Origin: Phycisphaerae bacterium
GTDB taxonomy: Bacteria; Planctomycetota; Phycisphaerae; Sedimentisphaerales; Anaerohalosphaeraceae
Length of the DNA stretch: 64,000 bases
Direction: 5' to 3'
Assembly (NCBI GenBank): GCA_014859965.1
Contig: JACZKQ010000108.1
Coordinates: 83,363 to 147,362, forward strand
The position numbers and the translations under genes were made by a program. Under the pieces are notes generated by a model. That model was not told the origin of the DNA and searched no databases. It was given only the letters and a program-made list of their open reading frames with translations. This document shows, piece after piece, positions 32,635 through 41,707 of the stretch; the stretch's first letter is position 1, and each line of letters begins with the position of its first letter.

Positions 32635-34347
32635 ATGGCCCAAAAGCGTAAACATTTAGGCGAAATCTTATATAAGAACAAGGTTGTCGACAAGCCAACC
32701 CTTATTAAAGCCATCAAGAAATCACGGGTGGATAATAAGCGGCTGGGCGAAACGCTCGTGGCCATGGGGGTCGTGTCCGAGGACGTCGTAACCAAGGCGC
32801 TTGCTAAGCAGTTTGGCCTTGAGTACGTTGATCTGGATGAGACACCTATCCCTGCGAGCGCTCAAAAGCTGATTCCTGAGGAACTGGTTAAGAAGCATTT
32901 CATACTTCCGCTGGGCATGAATGACGGCAGGCTGAAGATTATCATCAGCGATCCTATGGATTTGGACCTGCTCGATCTGCTTCGTTTCCGCCTTAACAAA
33001 GAACTCGACTGCTGCCTGGCGAGTCCTGCCAAAATCAGGACCCACATACTGCACACGATGGACCAGGTTCGCAGCAGTATTGACGCCACGGCCGCGGAAC
33101 TTGCAGCCGCCGGGCATGCAATCGAGGCGGAGATTCGTCGTGCTCAAGCGTCGGAGGAAGATGACGGGCCTATTATCCGGCTGGTCAATTTGATTATCGA
33201 TGAAGCGGTTCGCCTTCGGTCCAGCGATATCCATGTTGAACCGATGTCCGACCGGGTGCGCGTTCGATATCGCATCGACGGCGTGTGCGTCGAAAGGGAC
33301 AATATCCCCAAGAACATGCAGGCCCCGCTGATTGCGCGTATTAAGATTCTCTCCGGAATGGATATCACAGAGAGGCGGCTTCCACAGGACGGCCGAATCA
33401 AACGGACTATCGACCAGCAGGATATCGATTTTCGTGTATCTTGCCTGCCGGGCTATCATGGCGAAAGCACGGTGCTTCGTATCCTGCGGCCTGAATCCGT
33501 CAACATTGGCATCCAGGCACTAGGCTTTGAGCAGGACGATTACGCGGTGTTTTCGAGCATTATCAAGCGGCCCAACGGGATTTTCCTTGTGACGGGCCCC
33601 ACCGGCAGCGGAAAAACAACCACGCTGTACTCCGCTCTAAAGGAGTTGAACCGTCCGGATCGCAAGATTATTACCGCGGAAGATCCCGTCGAATACAATG
33701 TCGCGGGCATCAACCAATGCCAGATACGTACGGAAATCGACCTTACTTTTGAAAAGATCCTGCGGTCCATGCTGCGTCAGGCTCCCAACATCATCCTGAT
33801 CGGTGAAATTCGTGACGGGCTGGTCGCCGATATTGCTATCCAGGCCGCGTTAACAGGCCACCTGGTGTTCAGCACGCTGCACACAAACGATGCTCCCAGT
33901 GCGATTACCCGTCTGATCGACATGGGCATTAAACCCTTCCTGGTCGCCAGTTCGATTCAGGCCATCATGGCGCAGCGGCTTGTTCGCGTGATCTGTGAGA
34001 ACTGCAAAGCCGTGGACCCGAATCCGGATCCGCACTACCTTCGCCTGTTGCGAATCAGCCAGGAGGAATTGAAAGATCGTCCTGTGTATAAGGGAGTGGG
34101 TTGTCCGCGGTGCCAGAATACCGGCTACAGGGGCCGTCTGGCTATCTTTGAGATGCTGCAAATGAACAATCAAATAAGAGATCTGGCTTTTGCTCGTTCA
34201 ACCGCAACGCAATTACGCAGAGCCGCAATAAACAGCGGCATGAAAACGCTTCTGGAGGACGGCAAGCGCAAAGTGTTCAGAGGCGTTACGACATGCGCTG
34301 AAGTCGCCAGAGTATCTCAGGCGGAGGGGCTGCTCGTCGACGAGTAG
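32635..34347 (+). CDS. Type II secretion / type IV pilus assembly ATPase (GspE/PilB-like), copy 1
   Basis: The 570-residue hexameric ATPase has an N-terminal MshEN-type domain (LGEILYKNKVVDKPTLIKAI, then RLGETLVAMGVV), a module known in MshE to bind cyclic di-GMP. The motor core follows: Walker A GPTGSGKTTT at about residue 320, Asp box ITAEDPVEY, Walker B ILIGEIRDG and the His box STLHTNDAPS. A four-cysteine zinc motif (CENC and CPRC) marks it as GspE/PilB rather than PilT. It should power pseudopilus assembly in the cytoplasm. Walker B is preceded by RQAPN where RQDPD is usual. AGGA precedes the ATG. Confidence 0.93.
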   Translation: MAQKRKHLGEILYKNKVVDKPTLIKAIKKSRVDNKRLGETLVAMGVVSEDVVTKALAKQFGLEYVDLDETPIPASAQKLIPEELVKKHFILPLGMNDGRLKIIISDPMDLDLLDLLRFRLNKELDCCLASPAKIRTHILHTMDQVRSSIDATAAELAAAGHAIEAEIRRAQASEEDDGPIIRLVNLIIDEAVRLRSSDIHVEPMSDRVRVRYRIDGVCVERDNIPKNMQAPLIARIKILSGMDITERRLPQDGRIKRTIDQQDIDFRVSCLPGYHGESTVLRILRPESVNIGIQALGFEQDDYAVFSSIIKRPNGIFLVTGPTGSGKTTTLYSALKELNRPDRKIITAEDPVEYNVAGINQCQIRTEIDLTFEKILRSMLRQAPNIILIGEIRDGLVADIAIQAALTGHLVFSTLHTNDAPSAITRLIDMGIKPFLVASSIQAIMAQRLVRVICENCKAVDPNPDPHYLRLLRISQEELKDRPVYKGVGCPRCQNTGYRGRLAIFEMLQMNNQIRDLAFARSTATQLRRAAINSGMKTLLEDGKRKVFRGVTTCAEVARVSQAEGLLVDE

Positions 34348-34426
34348 ATCACGAGAGATTGAATGTGAAATGCTAACATTTTAATGGGCCATAGCCCACA
34401 ATCAGTAACGCGGGTAGGGACAGAAC

Positions 34427-35554
34427 ATGGGTTCACTTCACATCGACAGACTATTAGAGGCCTGCATCAAAATGGGCGGTTCGGACCTCCATCTGGTTAC
34501 CGGCAGGCCCCCGGTGTTGCGGATAGGCGGACGACTGCGATCTCTCGATACGAAAGTGCTGGAGCCCGACGATACGGTCTCACTGATGAAAAGTATTACA
34601 CCTGAGAAGAATCAGCAGGAAATACAGGAAGAGGGAGGGACCGACTACGGCTTTGCTTTTGGCGACGCAGGACGTTTCCGTACATCGGTCTTTCGCCAGA
34701 AGGGCCACCTTTCTCTCGTGCTCCGGCTGATTCCATCGGAGTTATTAAGTTTTGAGAAGATCGGCCTGCCCAGAATTTGTGCGGCGCTCTGTCGTCGCCC
34801 CAGGGGCCTGTTTCTTGTGACGGGACCGACGGGCAGCGGCAAGACAACGACTCTTGCCAGCATGATTAACTACATCAACGAGAATCTGGATCGCCATATT
34901 ATCACTGTCGAAGAGCCGATTGAGTACTATCATAGTCACAAGAAATCCATCATTAACCAGCGAGAAGTCGGCATAGATGTCCCGGCCTTCTCCGAAGCCC
35001 TGCGCCGATCCCTGCGGCAGGATCCCGACGTTATCCTCGTCGGCGAGTTGCGGGATTTGGAAACCATGGAAGCCGCCATTACCGCGGCGGAAACGGGCCA
35101 CCTTGTGTTCGGTACGCTGCACACCACGGGCTGTCAGGGCACCATCAACCGTATTATTGACGCCTTTCCCGTTAGTCAGCAGGAACAAATACGGGTGCAG
35201 TTGAGCACCAATATGATCGCCGTGCTCAGTCAAACCTTGTGCCCCGTCAAAGTGGGCAAGGGTCGTGTCGCGGCGTATGAATTCATGGTGGTGACACCGG
35301 CCATCGCCAATTTGATCCGAGAGAATAAGACATATAGAATCGAATCGAGTATTCAGACGGGAAGAAAGTTCGGCATGCAGTTGCTGGACGATCACCTGTG
35401 GGAGCTGTACGACACCGAGCGTATCAGTCTCGAAGAGATGCTCGACAAGGCACGCCAGCCCAGTGCTCTTCTGGAGAAGGCCGAGAAACGAGCGGGTCAT
35501 GGCATTGAGGGGATCAAATTGGACGAGGATTTTGGTCCCATTATGAAGACGTAA
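34427..35554 (+). CDS. pilT: PilT-like retraction ATPase
   Basis: The 375-residue ATPase has PilT features: N-terminal LLEACIKMGGSDLHLVTGRPP, Walker A GPTGSGKTTT at about residue 135, Asp box ITVEEPIEYYH, Walker B VILVGELRD, LVFGTLHTTGC, and the AIRNLIRE-like segment AIANLIREN near the C-terminus. It lacks the zinc cysteines of GspE. PilT disassembles pili and powers retraction, so a pure secretion pseudopilus would not normally need it; its presence argues for a retractable filament or DNA uptake. AGGGA precedes the ATG. It lies between the two PilB-like genes. Confidence 0.93.
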   Translation: MGSLHIDRLLEACIKMGGSDLHLVTGRPPVLRIGGRLRSLDTKVLEPDDTVSLMKSITPEKNQQEIQEEGGTDYGFAFGDAGRFRTSVFRQKGHLSLVLRLIPSELLSFEKIGLPRICAALCRRPRGLFLVTGPTGSGKTTTLASMINYINENLDRHIITVEEPIEYYHSHKKSIINQREVGIDVPAFSEALRRSLRQDPDVILVGELRDLETMEAAITAAETGHLVFGTLHTTGCQGTINRIIDAFPVSQQEQIRVQLSTNMIAVLSQTLCPVKVGKGRVAAYEFMVVTPAIANLIRENKTYRIESSIQTGRKFGMQLLDDHLWELYDTERISLEEMLDKARQPSALLEKAEKRAGHGIEGIKLDEDFGPIMKT

Positions 35555-35905
35555 ATCAGAGGAACCGCACCAGAGGCAGGCGGCCCATCTGTTGCAAAGC
35601 CAAAGCGGCGTCCCATGTGCAGGGTGTCTAAGCTGTTTTTTCTTCTATAAACGAGAATCTTGCTGACGGAGGCGGACGGAATTGCGTCAGGGAGAGACTT
35701 TGAGGAAGGCGAGGAAGGGGGCGTTTAATGGGTGACAGTGTGGTTGCAAAGAAAAGGAAAGCGTTCTGAGTCCTGCGACCTCTGTCTCATACGCCAAGTG
35801 TCTACGGTGTTCTTCTCTTGCATTCCGCTTCTTATCGTGCTATAATAATTGTAGAAAGGACCCAACCATGTCGTTGTTACGATTTCACGAGTTGAGGGCG
35901 TGCTG
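35555..35905 (+). other. Intergenic region upstream of the main pseudopilus operon
   Basis: About 350 bases without a gene. The right part carries the promoter at 35818-35846. A CTGACG/CGTCAG inverted repeat lies around 35662-35690 and the word GTTGCAAAG occurs twice. I find no convincing riboswitch or small coding gene. Confidence 0.5.
35818..35846 (+). promoter_or_regulatory. Promoter of the main pseudopilus operon
   Basis: TTGCAT (35818-35823) and TATAAT (35841-35846) are separated by 17 bp, with an extended -10 TG at 35838-35839. The start would be near 35853, 53 bases before the ATG. Confidence 0.7.
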
Positions 35906-37654
35906 ATGGGAAAGATGCCAAGTGCCAACCAGTTCAAAGGTCGCCAGTTGGGGCGAATTCTCATCAAGATGGGTCTCTTGACGCGAGACAAAGTGCACGA
36001 GTGCCTTGAGGTTCAGGAGAAGCGCGGCGGCGGGGTGAAACTGGGGCAGATATGTATCGAAAAGGGGCTGATCACCAAGAAGAACCTTCTGAACGCTCTG
36101 GCGGGTCAGCGCGGCATGGAGTGCGTGGAGTTGGACAGCCTGGAAATTCCCAAGGGTGTACTTGATCTGCTGCCGGCCCAGATGGCCAAGACATACAGAG
36201 TGGTGCCCCTTGCACTGGACGACCGCAAGAACGTGTTGTCGATCGCGATGGATAATCCGGACAACTTTCGGGCGACGGACGATCTAAGCACGCTGGTGGG
36301 ATATACGATTGAGGCGAAGATTGCCGATTCCGATTCGCTGGATATGGCGATCAACAAGTACTATTCCGAGGAGGATTCGAGCCTTAATGATCTGATCGGG
36401 GAGATTGAAGGGGACAGCGTACTGACGGAGTTTCAGGGACGCGACCAGAGTATCGACCTCGATGAACTGAAGGAACTGGCCGAGTCGAACCCGGTCAAAA
36501 AGTTACTGAATCTGGTGCTCCTGCAGGCGATACGCGACAAGGCGTCCGACATTCACTTTGAACCGTTTGAGGACGAGTTCAAGATGCGCTATCGTATTGA
36601 CGGCGTATTGTACGAGATGATCCCGCCTCCCAAACACATCGCAGTGGCGTTAAGCTCACGTATCAAGGTTATGGCAAATCTGGACATCGCCGAACGGCGG
36701 CTTCCGCAGGACGGACGCATACCTTTGGTGGTCGGGGGCAATCCGGTGGATCTGCGTGTGAGCGTTCTGCCGACCATGTTCGGCGAGAGCGTCGTGCTTC
36801 GTGTGCTGGACCGCAGCATGGTGGATTTGAGCCTGGATATGTTAGGGCTGCGCGACCGGGAAAAGCAGATGGTGGAGCAGTTGATACGCAAACCCAACGG
36901 GATTGTCATTGTGACGGGCCCCACAGGCAGCGGCAAAACGACGACGCTCTACTCGGCGCTGAAGGAACTCAACGACGTACAGACAAAGATCATTACGACC
37001 GAAAACCCGGTCGAATACGATATCGACGGTCTGATCCAGGTGCAGATGAGGCCTGAGATCGGGCTGACATTTGCAAAGTGCCTGCGGTCGATTCTGCGTC
37101 AGGACCCGGACGTGGTTATGGTCGGTGAGATTCGCGACCTGGAAACCGCACAAATCGCCATTCAGGCATCGCTGACAGGTCACCTTGTATTCACCACCGT
37201 CCACACCAACGACGCGCCGAGCACCCTGGCACGGCTGATCGACCTGGGGCTCGAGACATTTCTTATCACGGCCACACTGGAAGGCGTGCTCGCACAGCGT
37301 CTGGTGCGGCGCATCTGCCTGAATTGCAAAACGGCTTTCGAGCCCACCGAGGAAATGCTGATGGAAGTGGGGCTGACGCCGGAAGACGTGGGGGACAAGC
37401 AACTCTACTACGGTCGGGGCTGCGATTTGTGCAACAACACCGGTTACAAAGGACGCGTCGGCATCTACGAAATTATGGCGCTGAACGATGAGATGCGCGA
37501 CTTGATTATGAACAAGGCCTCGACGAACGTGCTGCGCGAGGCGGCCAAGCGAAACGGGATGCGGGTGCTGCGAGAGAACGGGCTGGCGTTGATCTTCGAG
37601 GGCGTAACCACGATTGAGGAGGTGGTTCGGGAGACCCTGGCCGCGGAGGAATAA
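35906..37654 (+). CDS. Type II secretion / type IV pilus assembly ATPase (GspE/PilB-like), copy 2
   Basis: The 582-residue paralogue of the gene at 32635 has two MshEN-like repeats at the N-terminus (QLGRILIKMGLLTRDKVHE and KLGQICIEKGLITKKNLLNA). The motor follows: Walker A GPTGSGKTTT at about residue 337, ITTENPVEYDI, Walker B VVMVGEIRDLET, His box TTVHTNDAPS, and the zinc pair CLNC/CDLC. It heads the operon that continues with GspF and the pseudopilins, so this is the more likely partner for that filament, leaving copy 1 a possible alternative motor. ATG at 35906 has GAGGG about eight bases upstream; a GTG at 35900 is too close to it. Confidence 0.93.
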   Translation: MGKMPSANQFKGRQLGRILIKMGLLTRDKVHECLEVQEKRGGGVKLGQICIEKGLITKKNLLNALAGQRGMECVELDSLEIPKGVLDLLPAQMAKTYRVVPLALDDRKNVLSIAMDNPDNFRATDDLSTLVGYTIEAKIADSDSLDMAINKYYSEEDSSLNDLIGEIEGDSVLTEFQGRDQSIDLDELKELAESNPVKKLLNLVLLQAIRDKASDIHFEPFEDEFKMRYRIDGVLYEMIPPPKHIAVALSSRIKVMANLDIAERRLPQDGRIPLVVGGNPVDLRVSVLPTMFGESVVLRVLDRSMVDLSLDMLGLRDREKQMVEQLIRKPNGIVIVTGPTGSGKTTTLYSALKELNDVQTKIITTENPVEYDIDGLIQVQMRPEIGLTFAKCLRSILRQDPDVVMVGEIRDLETAQIAIQASLTGHLVFTTVHTNDAPSTLARLIDLGLETFLITATLEGVLAQRLVRRICLNCKTAFEPTEEMLMEVGLTPEDVGDKQLYYGRGCDLCNNTGYKGRVGIYEIMALNDEMRDLIMNKASTNVLREAAKRNGMRVLRENGLALIFEGVTTIEEVVRETLAAEE

Positions 37655-37781
37655 AGATCAGGTGCAGGCGGAGACCACCGCCGTGCGTGTGTAAAAGAAG
37701 CAGTGAAAGAATGGGTGCAAGCGAAATGGTTTGAGGCGGTTTGGGATGCGGGTGTGTCCGAAACCGTCGGGAGGTGATCAA

Positions 37782-39038
37782 ATGCCGGTTTTTCAATATC
37801 GCGCGTTGGATTCCAATGGCAAGGAAGTAAAGGCCGAGATCGAGGCCCTTAGCAACAAAGAGGCGATCAGTAAGATACGTAACAAGGGCCTGTTCCCCAC
37901 GAAAGTCCGCGCCAAGAGCGAAGGCAAGAAGGTCAAGGAAGATGCCCAGGCCGCCGCCCCGAAACGACGGCGCAAAACGGGCAAAGTGAAAATCAAACAC
38001 GTCTGCCAGTTCGCCCGGCAGCTTTCAACGCTTCAGGACGCCGGTCTTGCGATATTGCGATCGCTGCGTATTCTCGAACAGCAGCAGAAAAAGGGCCATT
38101 TGAGGACGGTGATCGGCCTGGTGGGCGATGATATCGAAGGCGGTGCGACGCTTTCGGAGGCGATGAGCAAGCATCCCAAGTGTTTCGACCGGCTGTTTGT
38201 CAACATGATCGCCGCCGGCGAGGTCGGCGGCGTGCTCGATATCATCCTGGCCCGTGTCGCGGACTTCATGGAAAAATCGCAGCGGCTCAAGAGCAAGATC
38301 AAAGGCGCGATGGTCTATCCGATCGTGGTGATGAGTGCGGCGATGATCATTGTGCTGGGTCTGATGATCTTTATTATTCCCACATTCGCCGAGGTGCTCA
38401 ACGATATGACCGATGGTGAGCAGGGCCTGCCGTGGCTTACTCAGCAGCTTCTTAATTTAAGCGGCTGGCTGACGGGGCGCAAGGGCCTTAACGCCGGCAT
38501 TGTCGTGGCCACGCCCTTTGTCATCGTGGCTTTATTTCGACTGCTCCGCCAGTTCCGAGCCGGCCGGTACGGCCTGGACTGGACAAAACTCCGCATGCCC
38601 GTGGTTAAAAATCTCGTGTACAAGACCGCGGTCGCACGCTGGACGCGGACGCTGGCGACGCTGATCAGCGCAGGCGTGCCGATCCTGGAGGCGCTGAACA
38701 TCACACGGGAAACGTCCGGCAACGAGATCTACGCAAACATGCTGGGCAAGGTGCACAATGCCATCCGGCAGGGCGACACCTTCGCCAACCCGCTGCGGCA
38801 ATCCAAGACGGTCGACGCGATCGTTGTCAACATGGTGGACGTCGGGGAAGAAACCGGCGACATGGACAAAATGCTGGAGAAGATCGCCAACAACTACGAT
38901 GAAGAGGCCGACGTGCTGGTCTCCTCCATGATGAGCCTGCTGGAGCCGATCATGATTCTTTTCCTCGGCGTCATCGTGGGCACGATCGTTGTGGCGATGT
39001 TCTTACCGATGATCAAAATCATCACAGTGATGATGTAA
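37782..39038 (+). CDS. GspF/PilC-family inner-membrane platform protein
   Basis: The 418-residue protein has the double-domain GspF arrangement. An N-terminal beta segment (FQYRALDSNGKEVKAEIEA) is followed by two T2SSF repeats. The repeats are marked by CQFARQLSTLQDAGLAILRS with IAAGEVGG, and by RWTRTLATLISAGVPILEAL with VDVGEETGDMD. Three membrane helices are at about residues 195-220, 250-265 and 390-415. It is the cytoplasmic-membrane core that couples the ATPase to pilin insertion. The ribosome binding site GGGAGGTGATC is close to ideal and fixes the ATG. The linker after the first segment is unusually basic (KRRRKTGKVK). Confidence 0.93.
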   Translation: MPVFQYRALDSNGKEVKAEIEALSNKEAISKIRNKGLFPTKVRAKSEGKKVKEDAQAAAPKRRRKTGKVKIKHVCQFARQLSTLQDAGLAILRSLRILEQQQKKGHLRTVIGLVGDDIEGGATLSEAMSKHPKCFDRLFVNMIAAGEVGGVLDIILARVADFMEKSQRLKSKIKGAMVYPIVVMSAAMIIVLGLMIFIIPTFAEVLNDMTDGEQGLPWLTQQLLNLSGWLTGRKGLNAGIVVATPFVIVALFRLLRQFRAGRYGLDWTKLRMPVVKNLVYKTAVARWTRTLATLISAGVPILEALNITRETSGNEIYANMLGKVHNAIRQGDTFANPLRQSKTVDAIVVNMVDVGEETGDMDKMLEKIANNYDEEADVLVSSMMSLLEPIMILFLGVIVGTIVVAMFLPMIKIITVMM

Positions 39039-39142
39039 ATACGTTCGAGAAGGACGCGGTGCCGGCACTGCCGGTGGCTTCGGTCCGAGGGTGACAGGTG
39101 GAAAAGGCAAAGAGAAACGATTGTTTTGAAAGGAACGGTTTG

Positions 39143-40081
39143 ATGAAAAAAGAAACGGTATCCAAGAGGCCGGCTTTCACGATTGTGGAGCTGCTGACGG
39201 TCATGAGCGTCATTGCCCTCCTGATCGGGCTTCTGGTCCCGGCGCTGAATCTGGTCCAGGACCATGCGAGAAATCTTCAGCAGCGGGCACAATTCCACGC
39301 GATCCAGGTAGGAATCGACATGTTTGTGGCCGAGTCTGGATACGGCACCTATCCGCCCTCAAACGAGAATGATTTTCCGCCGTATGACCCGATTCTCGGG
39401 CAGGATTCATTCTCTTACGGGGGCGCCCAGAAACTGGCCGAAGCGCTGGTAGGATATGATTTGCTCGGGTATCATCCACAATCGAGCTTCCGGTCCGACG
39501 CCCGCAGTGTCGACGGCTCTGTTACGCCGCCTCAGCCCTATGTTGTGTACCCTAACAACCCAACCCGGCGGGATCTGGAGGCACGCATCGGTCCGTTTCT
39601 CGACCTGGAAAACGCCAACGCCTTCAAAATCAGGGATATCTACCGCACTCCGACAGGGCTGAACCCTGAAAACTACGTCTTGTGCGATGTCTACGCGAAG
39701 AGGCGGCATTCGGGTAAGAAGACGGGCATGCCGATCCTGTTCTATCGTGCCCGTACCGAATGGTATGACCAGTCATACGACAGCCCGGCAGTGCCGGCGC
39801 CGGCGAACATGCCAGGGACCATTGAAGATGACATCTATTATTATCCGGACAATCAGGAACTGCTGCTGCTGGGAATGCCGGAGGACAACACGGTACGTCA
39901 CGAACTGGCCGACGGCATCAACGACTGGCAGGATTTCGAGCGGATGATTCTGAATCCTCAGATTCCGACTAACGTGCTTCGCCGGCCGTATCGGGCGGGT
40001 TCTTACATTTTGATCTCCGCCGGCAAAGACGGCAGGTACGGCACTGCCGACGACATCACGAACTTCGACAAGAAGGAGTAG
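39143..40081 (+). CDS. GspG-like pseudopilin 1 (large)
   Basis: The 312-residue protein has a class III-type leader: basic MKKETVSKRPA, then cleavage before FTIVELLTVM with Glu5, then the hydrophobic assembly helix. The body is far larger than GspG (about 140). It shares GGAQKLAEALVGYD, KKTGMPILFYRA and a C-terminal SYILISAGKDGRYGTADD with the pseudopilins at 40700 and 41708. That last motif corresponds in position and pattern to the calcium-binding loop of GspG. It should be processed by the prepilin peptidase and assembled in the periplasm. GGA precedes the ATG. Confidence 0.85.
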   Translation: MKKETVSKRPAFTIVELLTVMSVIALLIGLLVPALNLVQDHARNLQQRAQFHAIQVGIDMFVAESGYGTYPPSNENDFPPYDPILGQDSFSYGGAQKLAEALVGYDLLGYHPQSSFRSDARSVDGSVTPPQPYVVYPNNPTRRDLEARIGPFLDLENANAFKIRDIYRTPTGLNPENYVLCDVYAKRRHSGKKTGMPILFYRARTEWYDQSYDSPAVPAPANMPGTIEDDIYYYPDNQELLLLGMPEDNTVRHELADGINDWQDFERMILNPQIPTNVLRRPYRAGSYILISAGKDGRYGTADDITNFDKKE

Positions 40082-40210
40082 CCGGCGCGTCGTATCGAGC
40101 GTGCTGCTTGCGTATCGGCAGGCGGCTGTGCTGGATCGGTTGCAGGTGATGGGCCGATCGTGCGTGCATCGGTTTTGTCCGATTTGGTGATCAAGATTCA
40201 GGCTGTGTGA

Positions 40211-40630
40211 ATGAAGAATCTCCGATGGCAACGCGGTTTTTCGCTGACGGAACTGCTTATCGTGGTGGCCGTGCTGCTGGTGCTGATGGGCGCCCTGATG
40301 GGTGTAGGTACGCATCTGAAGCGACAGGGCCAGGAAAATCTCTGCCGCGGCACGCTCGAGATACTGGTGGCGGCGATCGAGCAGTACTATGAGTTCCATC
40401 AGCAATTTCCGGCCCAGTCGGCGAACCTGTATCGGGAACTGTATTCTCTGCCCCAGTCGCGTGCGATCTGCGAAAAGATACAGAAGTCGCTCACAGCGAA
40501 CGCGGAATTCCTGGACCCGTGGGGCAGGCCGCTGCGGTACACGTACGCCGTGGGTCAGACGTTTCCGCTGATTACTTCGGCCGGGCCTGACAGAGTTTTG
40601 GGCACGGGCGACGACATCAGCAGCAGGTGA
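40211..40630 (+). CDS. GspG-like pseudopilin 2 (short)
   Basis: The 139-residue protein has leader MKNLRWQRG, then FSLTELLIVVAVLLVLMG with Glu5 of the mature form. Its size is that of ordinary GspG. The helix continues into a segment resembling the GspG alpha-helical body (GTLEILVAAIEQYYEFHQQFP), followed by DPWGRPLRYTY and a C-terminal ITSAGPDRVLGTGDDI, the putative calcium loop. Of the four it is closest to a true major pseudopilin. It lies in the same operon 129 bases after pseudopilin 1, and its ribosome binding site is weak. Confidence 0.87.
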   Translation: MKNLRWQRGFSLTELLIVVAVLLVLMGALMGVGTHLKRQGQENLCRGTLEILVAAIEQYYEFHQQFPAQSANLYRELYSLPQSRAICEKIQKSLTANAEFLDPWGRPLRYTYAVGQTFPLITSAGPDRVLGTGDDISSR

Positions 40631-40699
40631 GCCCGGCCGCGGTAACGGCAAAGTCTACAACGGCTGTAATGAAAGAAAGATAAACGTGGGGAACACGAA

Positions 40700-41635
40700 A
40701 TGACACGAACGAGGCACAAGCGAAGAGGCTTCTCGCTGATCGAGCTTCTGGTAGTGATCGGGATCATATCACTGCTGGTGGGACTGCTGAGTCCGGGCAT
40801 CCGGTCGCTGACCAAAGCCGCCAGAACGCTGAAACAGAAAAGCGTCCTTCACGGCTATGCAACCGGCCTGGAGCTGTTCCGGAAGGACTTCGAAGATTAT
40901 CCGCCGTCTGAACTGGAGACGGACGCCTTTGGAACCGGCCAGACGGTCGGCGGCGCCCAGCACCTTGCCGAGGCGCTGATGGGCCGGGATATTGCAGGCT
41001 TTGATCCCACGAGCAGGTGGTGTGATGACAGCGAAAATCCGGACGTCTATGGTCCCGCGAGCATGAATCGCCGCAAGGATCCGTATGTCGTGGTTAAGGA
41101 CGACGGCGTCTACTCGCTGGCCGAGGTGTACGATGTATCCGGCGGCGGCAATATCGGCAATATTTTCAGTCCGGCCGTCGTAAGCGGAAACCGCGCTCCT
41201 GTGATGACCGACATCTTCGGCCGCAAAAAGGTTACGCTGGTCAACGGCGAGCGCGTCAAGGCGGGTGCGCCGGTGCTCTACTTCAGGGCCGACACTACGA
41301 CCAAGCGGTTCATGGGCGCAGAGCCCATTGCGAACCACCGTCAGTGGATCTATAACTACCGAGACAACCGCGACATCATCGAGCTGGGCACGGTGATGGA
41401 CCAGACCGTCCGTCATAAGTTCGACACAAGAGAGACGACGACGGTCGACGGTACGGCGATGGACGGCCTGGCTTATTTTTATGAAAAGCTCCGCCACCCG
41501 CAGTTTCGCACGCGGGATGCCGGCGGCGCTATACTGAGTGACAAGCCGTACAATCCCAACACGTTTATCCTGATATCCGCGGGCTGGGACGGCATCTTCG
41601 GCACCAAAGACGACGTGACCAATTACAATTATTAG
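40700..41635 (+). CDS. GspG-like pseudopilin 3 (large)
   Basis: The 311-residue protein has leader MTRTRHKRRG and then FSLIELLVVIGIISLLVG. After the helix it carries DFEDYPPSELETDAFGTGQT, GGAQHLAEALMGRD, a middle domain with GAPVLYFRAD, and a C-terminal FILISAGWDGIFGTKDDV. The order of blocks is the same as in the pseudopilins at 39143 and 41708, so the three are duplicates of one large form. The C-terminal Asp-rich loop is the likely calcium site. GGGGA lies seven bases before the ATG. Its role, whether major subunit, minor tip subunit or cargo-specific, is unknown. Confidence 0.85.
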   Translation: MTRTRHKRRGFSLIELLVVIGIISLLVGLLSPGIRSLTKAARTLKQKSVLHGYATGLELFRKDFEDYPPSELETDAFGTGQTVGGAQHLAEALMGRDIAGFDPTSRWCDDSENPDVYGPASMNRRKDPYVVVKDDGVYSLAEVYDVSGGGNIGNIFSPAVVSGNRAPVMTDIFGRKKVTLVNGERVKAGAPVLYFRADTTTKRFMGAEPIANHRQWIYNYRDNRDIIELGTVMDQTVRHKFDTRETTTVDGTAMDGLAYFYEKLRHPQFRTRDAGGAILSDKPYNPNTFILISAGWDGIFGTKDDVTNYNY

Positions 41636-41707
41636 GCGGTCGCGCCGCCGGCGACAACGGAACGCTCGTAATCGAGGCGTTTATGATATGCTGTAGGAGA
41701 CCATGAC

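Noticed and set aside
34385..34398. TGGGC/GCCCA hairpin between the first PilB and pilT
   Set aside because: Only five base pairs and no U run; too weak to call a terminator.
35580..35640. Cyclic di-GMP riboswitch look-alike upstream of the second PilB gene
   Set aside because: A GTTGCAAAGCCA stretch resembles part of the GEMM consensus, but the conserved GGCAAACC core and pairing are absent.
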